Source of the DNA: JAAYGD01 sp964609995 | GTDB lineage: Bacteria; Bacillota_I; Bacilli_A; RF39; UBA660 | Assembly (NCBI GenBank): GCA_964609995.1 | Contig: CAZSTI010000001.1 | Location: forward strand, 53,551 to 117,550 | Direction of reading: 5' to 3' | DNA length: 64,000 nt | In this document: positions 62,970 through 64,000 of the stretch, piece by piece | Layout: each line of letters opens with the position of its first letter | Numbering within the stretch: the first letter of the stretch is position 1 | Made by a program: the position numbers and the translations under genes | The notes under the pieces: model-generated | What the model was told of the DNA's origin: nothing | Seen by the model: the letters and a program-made list of their open reading frames with translations, nothing else | Database searches by the model: none

Positions 62970-63000
62970 AAATTTGGGAATCCCTTTTATTTCCCGACCA
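62970..63000 (+). repeat. Duplicated tRNA-Pro tail, copy B (putative att site)
   Basis: A 31-nt element identical to copy A but for one base (GGG for GGA), ending TTTCCCGACCA, and starting right at the stop codon of the kinase-like gene. Confidence 0.7.
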
Positions 63001-63010
63001 GAAAAAAAAC

Positions 63011-63035
63011 AACTCTTATTTTATAAGAGTTTTTT
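63011..63035 (+). terminator. Terminator after copy B
   Basis: AACTCTTAT-TTT-ATAAGAGTT hairpin followed by T-run, 10 nt after the CCA. Confidence 0.85.
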
Positions 63036-63050
63036 GATGTCTAAAAAAAT

Positions 63051-63063
63051 CACCCCTTAAAAT
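63051..63063 (+). repeat. Direct repeat flanking unit 3, left
   Basis: CACCCCTTAAAAT, echoed as AACCCCTTAAAAA at 63832-63844 on the far side of the CFI-box gene. May be an end or binding site of a small element. Confidence 0.35.
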
Positions 63064-63168
63064 GCTCTTAAAAAAGAAAGTCAAAAGGCAACGTCCTTAT
63101 CAAATTGTACTAGACATGTTTGACTATCTAATAATTTATGATACACTTTATTTGAAAGAAGGAATATA

Positions 63169-63729
63169 ATGGATTACAATTTAAATGGCAATGATATTAT
63201 AGAAGCTGAAAAAAAAGCTGCTATTATGGATTGGGGAAGCATATTAAACATAATTGCAGTTCATTCTGATTATTTTTGGATAGAATCAGATAATTTTAAA
63301 AGTGCGCGATTTAAACTCGAAAGTGGTAAAACGATGGATTTAACTTCCTCAGAGGCAAGCTATGTATATAAGGCACTCAAAAGTGCTGAGCAACAAGCTA
63401 CAAAGATAGGAAGAAATAAGGATGCTGCATTACTTAGAGCTATATATAGGGAAAGTGTCAAATTTCAAACGGTTTTGGATAAAAAAGGAAGCTGTTATGT
63501 AGCTACTGCAGCGTATGGTAGTTATAATCACCCTCAAGTTATGAAATTAAGATTGTTTAGAGATATGAAACTCAGTAATAATATAATAGGCAGATGTATT
63601 ATCAAATTGTACTATTTTATGTCTCCGATATTCACGAGTACATTTGGAAAAATCAATTTAATAAACAGAATTAACAAAAAAATATTAGATAAGTTTATTC
63701 TGATTTTAGAGAATAAAGAAATAATCTAA
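63169..63729 (+). CDS. CFI-box C-terminal domain protein
   Basis: A 186-residue protein of unknown function. The first 105 residues are soluble and mixed. The C-terminal 80 residues carry the conserved CFI-box type motif, here CYVATAAYGSYNHPQVMKLR followed by LFRDMKLSNNIIGRCIIKLYY. Such domains occur at the C-terminus of many otherwise unrelated bacterial proteins and may act as a targeting or processing tag; the mechanism is not established. Codon use (GCG, ACG, CTC, CGA) is less AT-biased than in neighbours, which supports acquisition by transfer. GAAGGA box; a TTGACT-like -35 lies at 63120. Confidence 0.75.
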   Translation: MDYNLNGNDIIEAEKKAAIMDWGSILNIIAVHSDYFWIESDNFKSARFKLESGKTMDLTSSEASYVYKALKSAEQQATKIGRNKDAALLRAIYRESVKFQTVLDKKGSCYVATAAYGSYNHPQVMKLRLFRDMKLSNNIIGRCIIKLYYFMSPIFTSTFGKINLINRINKKILDKFILILENKEII

Positions 63730-63831
63730 AAATCGACTTTTTTTTATAAGTGTAAGGTGATAATACGAAGAATGTTTTCAGCAAATTGAATACTAGTTAT
63801 GGAACTGAAAAGTTTTATATATAATTAAATT

Positions 63832-63844
63832 AACCCCTTAAAAA
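63832..63844 (+). repeat. Direct repeat flanking unit 3, right
   Basis: AACCCCTTAAAAA, matching the copy at 63051-63063 in 11 consecutive positions. Confidence 0.35.
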
Positions 63845-63891
63845 TTCCGAAAACAGTAGAAAATGGCAGTTTTTATTAGAATATATGAGTT

Positions 63892-63920
63892 GTTAAACCC
63901 TTATTTTGTAAGGGTTTAGC
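63892..63920. repeat. Inverted repeat beside copy C
   Basis: GTTAAACCCTTA and TAAGGGTTTAGC arms of 12 nt (one wobble) around TTTTG, with no T-run, so it is not a standard terminator. Its position 25 nt before the tRNA-tail copy is what one expects of recombinase arm sites. Confidence 0.4.
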
Positions 63921-63945
63921 ATTTTGAAGCATCTCAATCAAGCCC

Positions 63946-63962
63946 TCCTGTTTTCCCGACCA
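63946..63962 (+). repeat. Duplicated tRNA-Pro tail, copy C (putative att site)
   Basis: TCCTGTTTTCCCGACCA, identical over 17 nt to the 3' end of tRNA-Pro. This is the best match and possibly the youngest insertion or the outer boundary of another element to the right. Confidence 0.75.
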
Positions 63963-63971
63963 TTTAAAAAT

Positions 63972-64000
63972 AAAAAACTGTGGATATAAAAGTTCACGGT
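63972..64000 (+). terminator. Terminator after copy C (cut by window end)
   Basis: AAAAACTGTGGATATAAAAG then TTCACGGT, almost the same as the terminator after copy A; the right arm is truncated by the end of the window. Confidence 0.6.

Overview
This is an AT-rich, densely coded bacterial scaffold from a low-GC Gram-positive lineage (Bacillota, probably class Bacilli, possibly an uncultured gut group). The evidence is a Bacillus-like murG-murB-ftsQ/divIB-ftsA-ftsZ block, two lipoteichoic-acid-synthase-like proteins, an LCP protein, a PrkC/PrpC pair, RNase HIII and LexA with Bacillus-type SOS boxes. TGA ends several clear genes (for example ftsQ), so the standard bacterial code applies and not the Mycoplasma code. 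A class III (anaerobic) ribonucleotide reductase and a rubredoxin-type protein suggest an anaerobe. A run of exactly 100 N inside a repeated gene marks a draft assembly.

Layout. 0-11.7 kb is envelope biogenesis: an LTA-synthase-like protein, a small membrane protein and a GT2 glycosyltransferase on the plus strand. Facing them on the minus strand are a second LTA-synthase-like protein, an LCP protein with PASTA-like repeats, a membrane-anchored cohesin-like protein, and a glucosaminidase ending in a dockerin. 11.9-14.1 kb is a strongly promoted, Cys-rich repeat surface protein. 14-31 kb is core: priA, rpsB-tsf, parC, murG-murB-ftsQ-ftsA-ftsZ, rlmN, prpC-prkC-rsgA-rpe. 31.3-32.9 kb holds three tandem type IV pilin-like genes that share a 222-nt 5' module and contain the assembly gap. 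33-37 kb has ftsW, comEA and comEC. 37-39.2 kb is a loose region with small unknown genes and a decayed gene. 39.2-57.9 kb is mixed housekeeping: holA, an nrdG-nrdD-trxB unit, lexA with a divergent SOS-controlled micro-membrane-protein, tkt, parE, rnhC, cvpA-trxA and RNA-modification enzymes. 58-61.3 kb carries tRNA-Asp, -Phe, -Arg and -Pro, a membrane thioredoxin-like protein and an ABC exporter.

The most unusual part is the right end. Downstream of tRNA-Pro(TGG), the 3' tail of the tRNA gene (TTTCCCGACCA) recurs three times, at 62.30, 63.00 and 63.96 kb. Each copy is followed within 5-15 nt by an intrinsic terminator. Between the tails lie 0.7-1.0 kb units, each with its own promoter-like sequence and one or two accessory genes: an AraC/GyrI-type pair, a P-loop kinase-like protein and a CFI-box protein. 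This looks like stepwise accretion of small integrative units at one tRNA attachment site; no integrase is visible in the window.

Other functional links inferred: the dockerin glucosaminidase is probably held at the surface by the adjacent cohesin protein; the redoxin fused to NrdD and the neighbouring thioredoxin reductase probably supply its electrons; ComEA/ComEC and the pilins could belong to a DNA-uptake system whose motor genes lie elsewhere.
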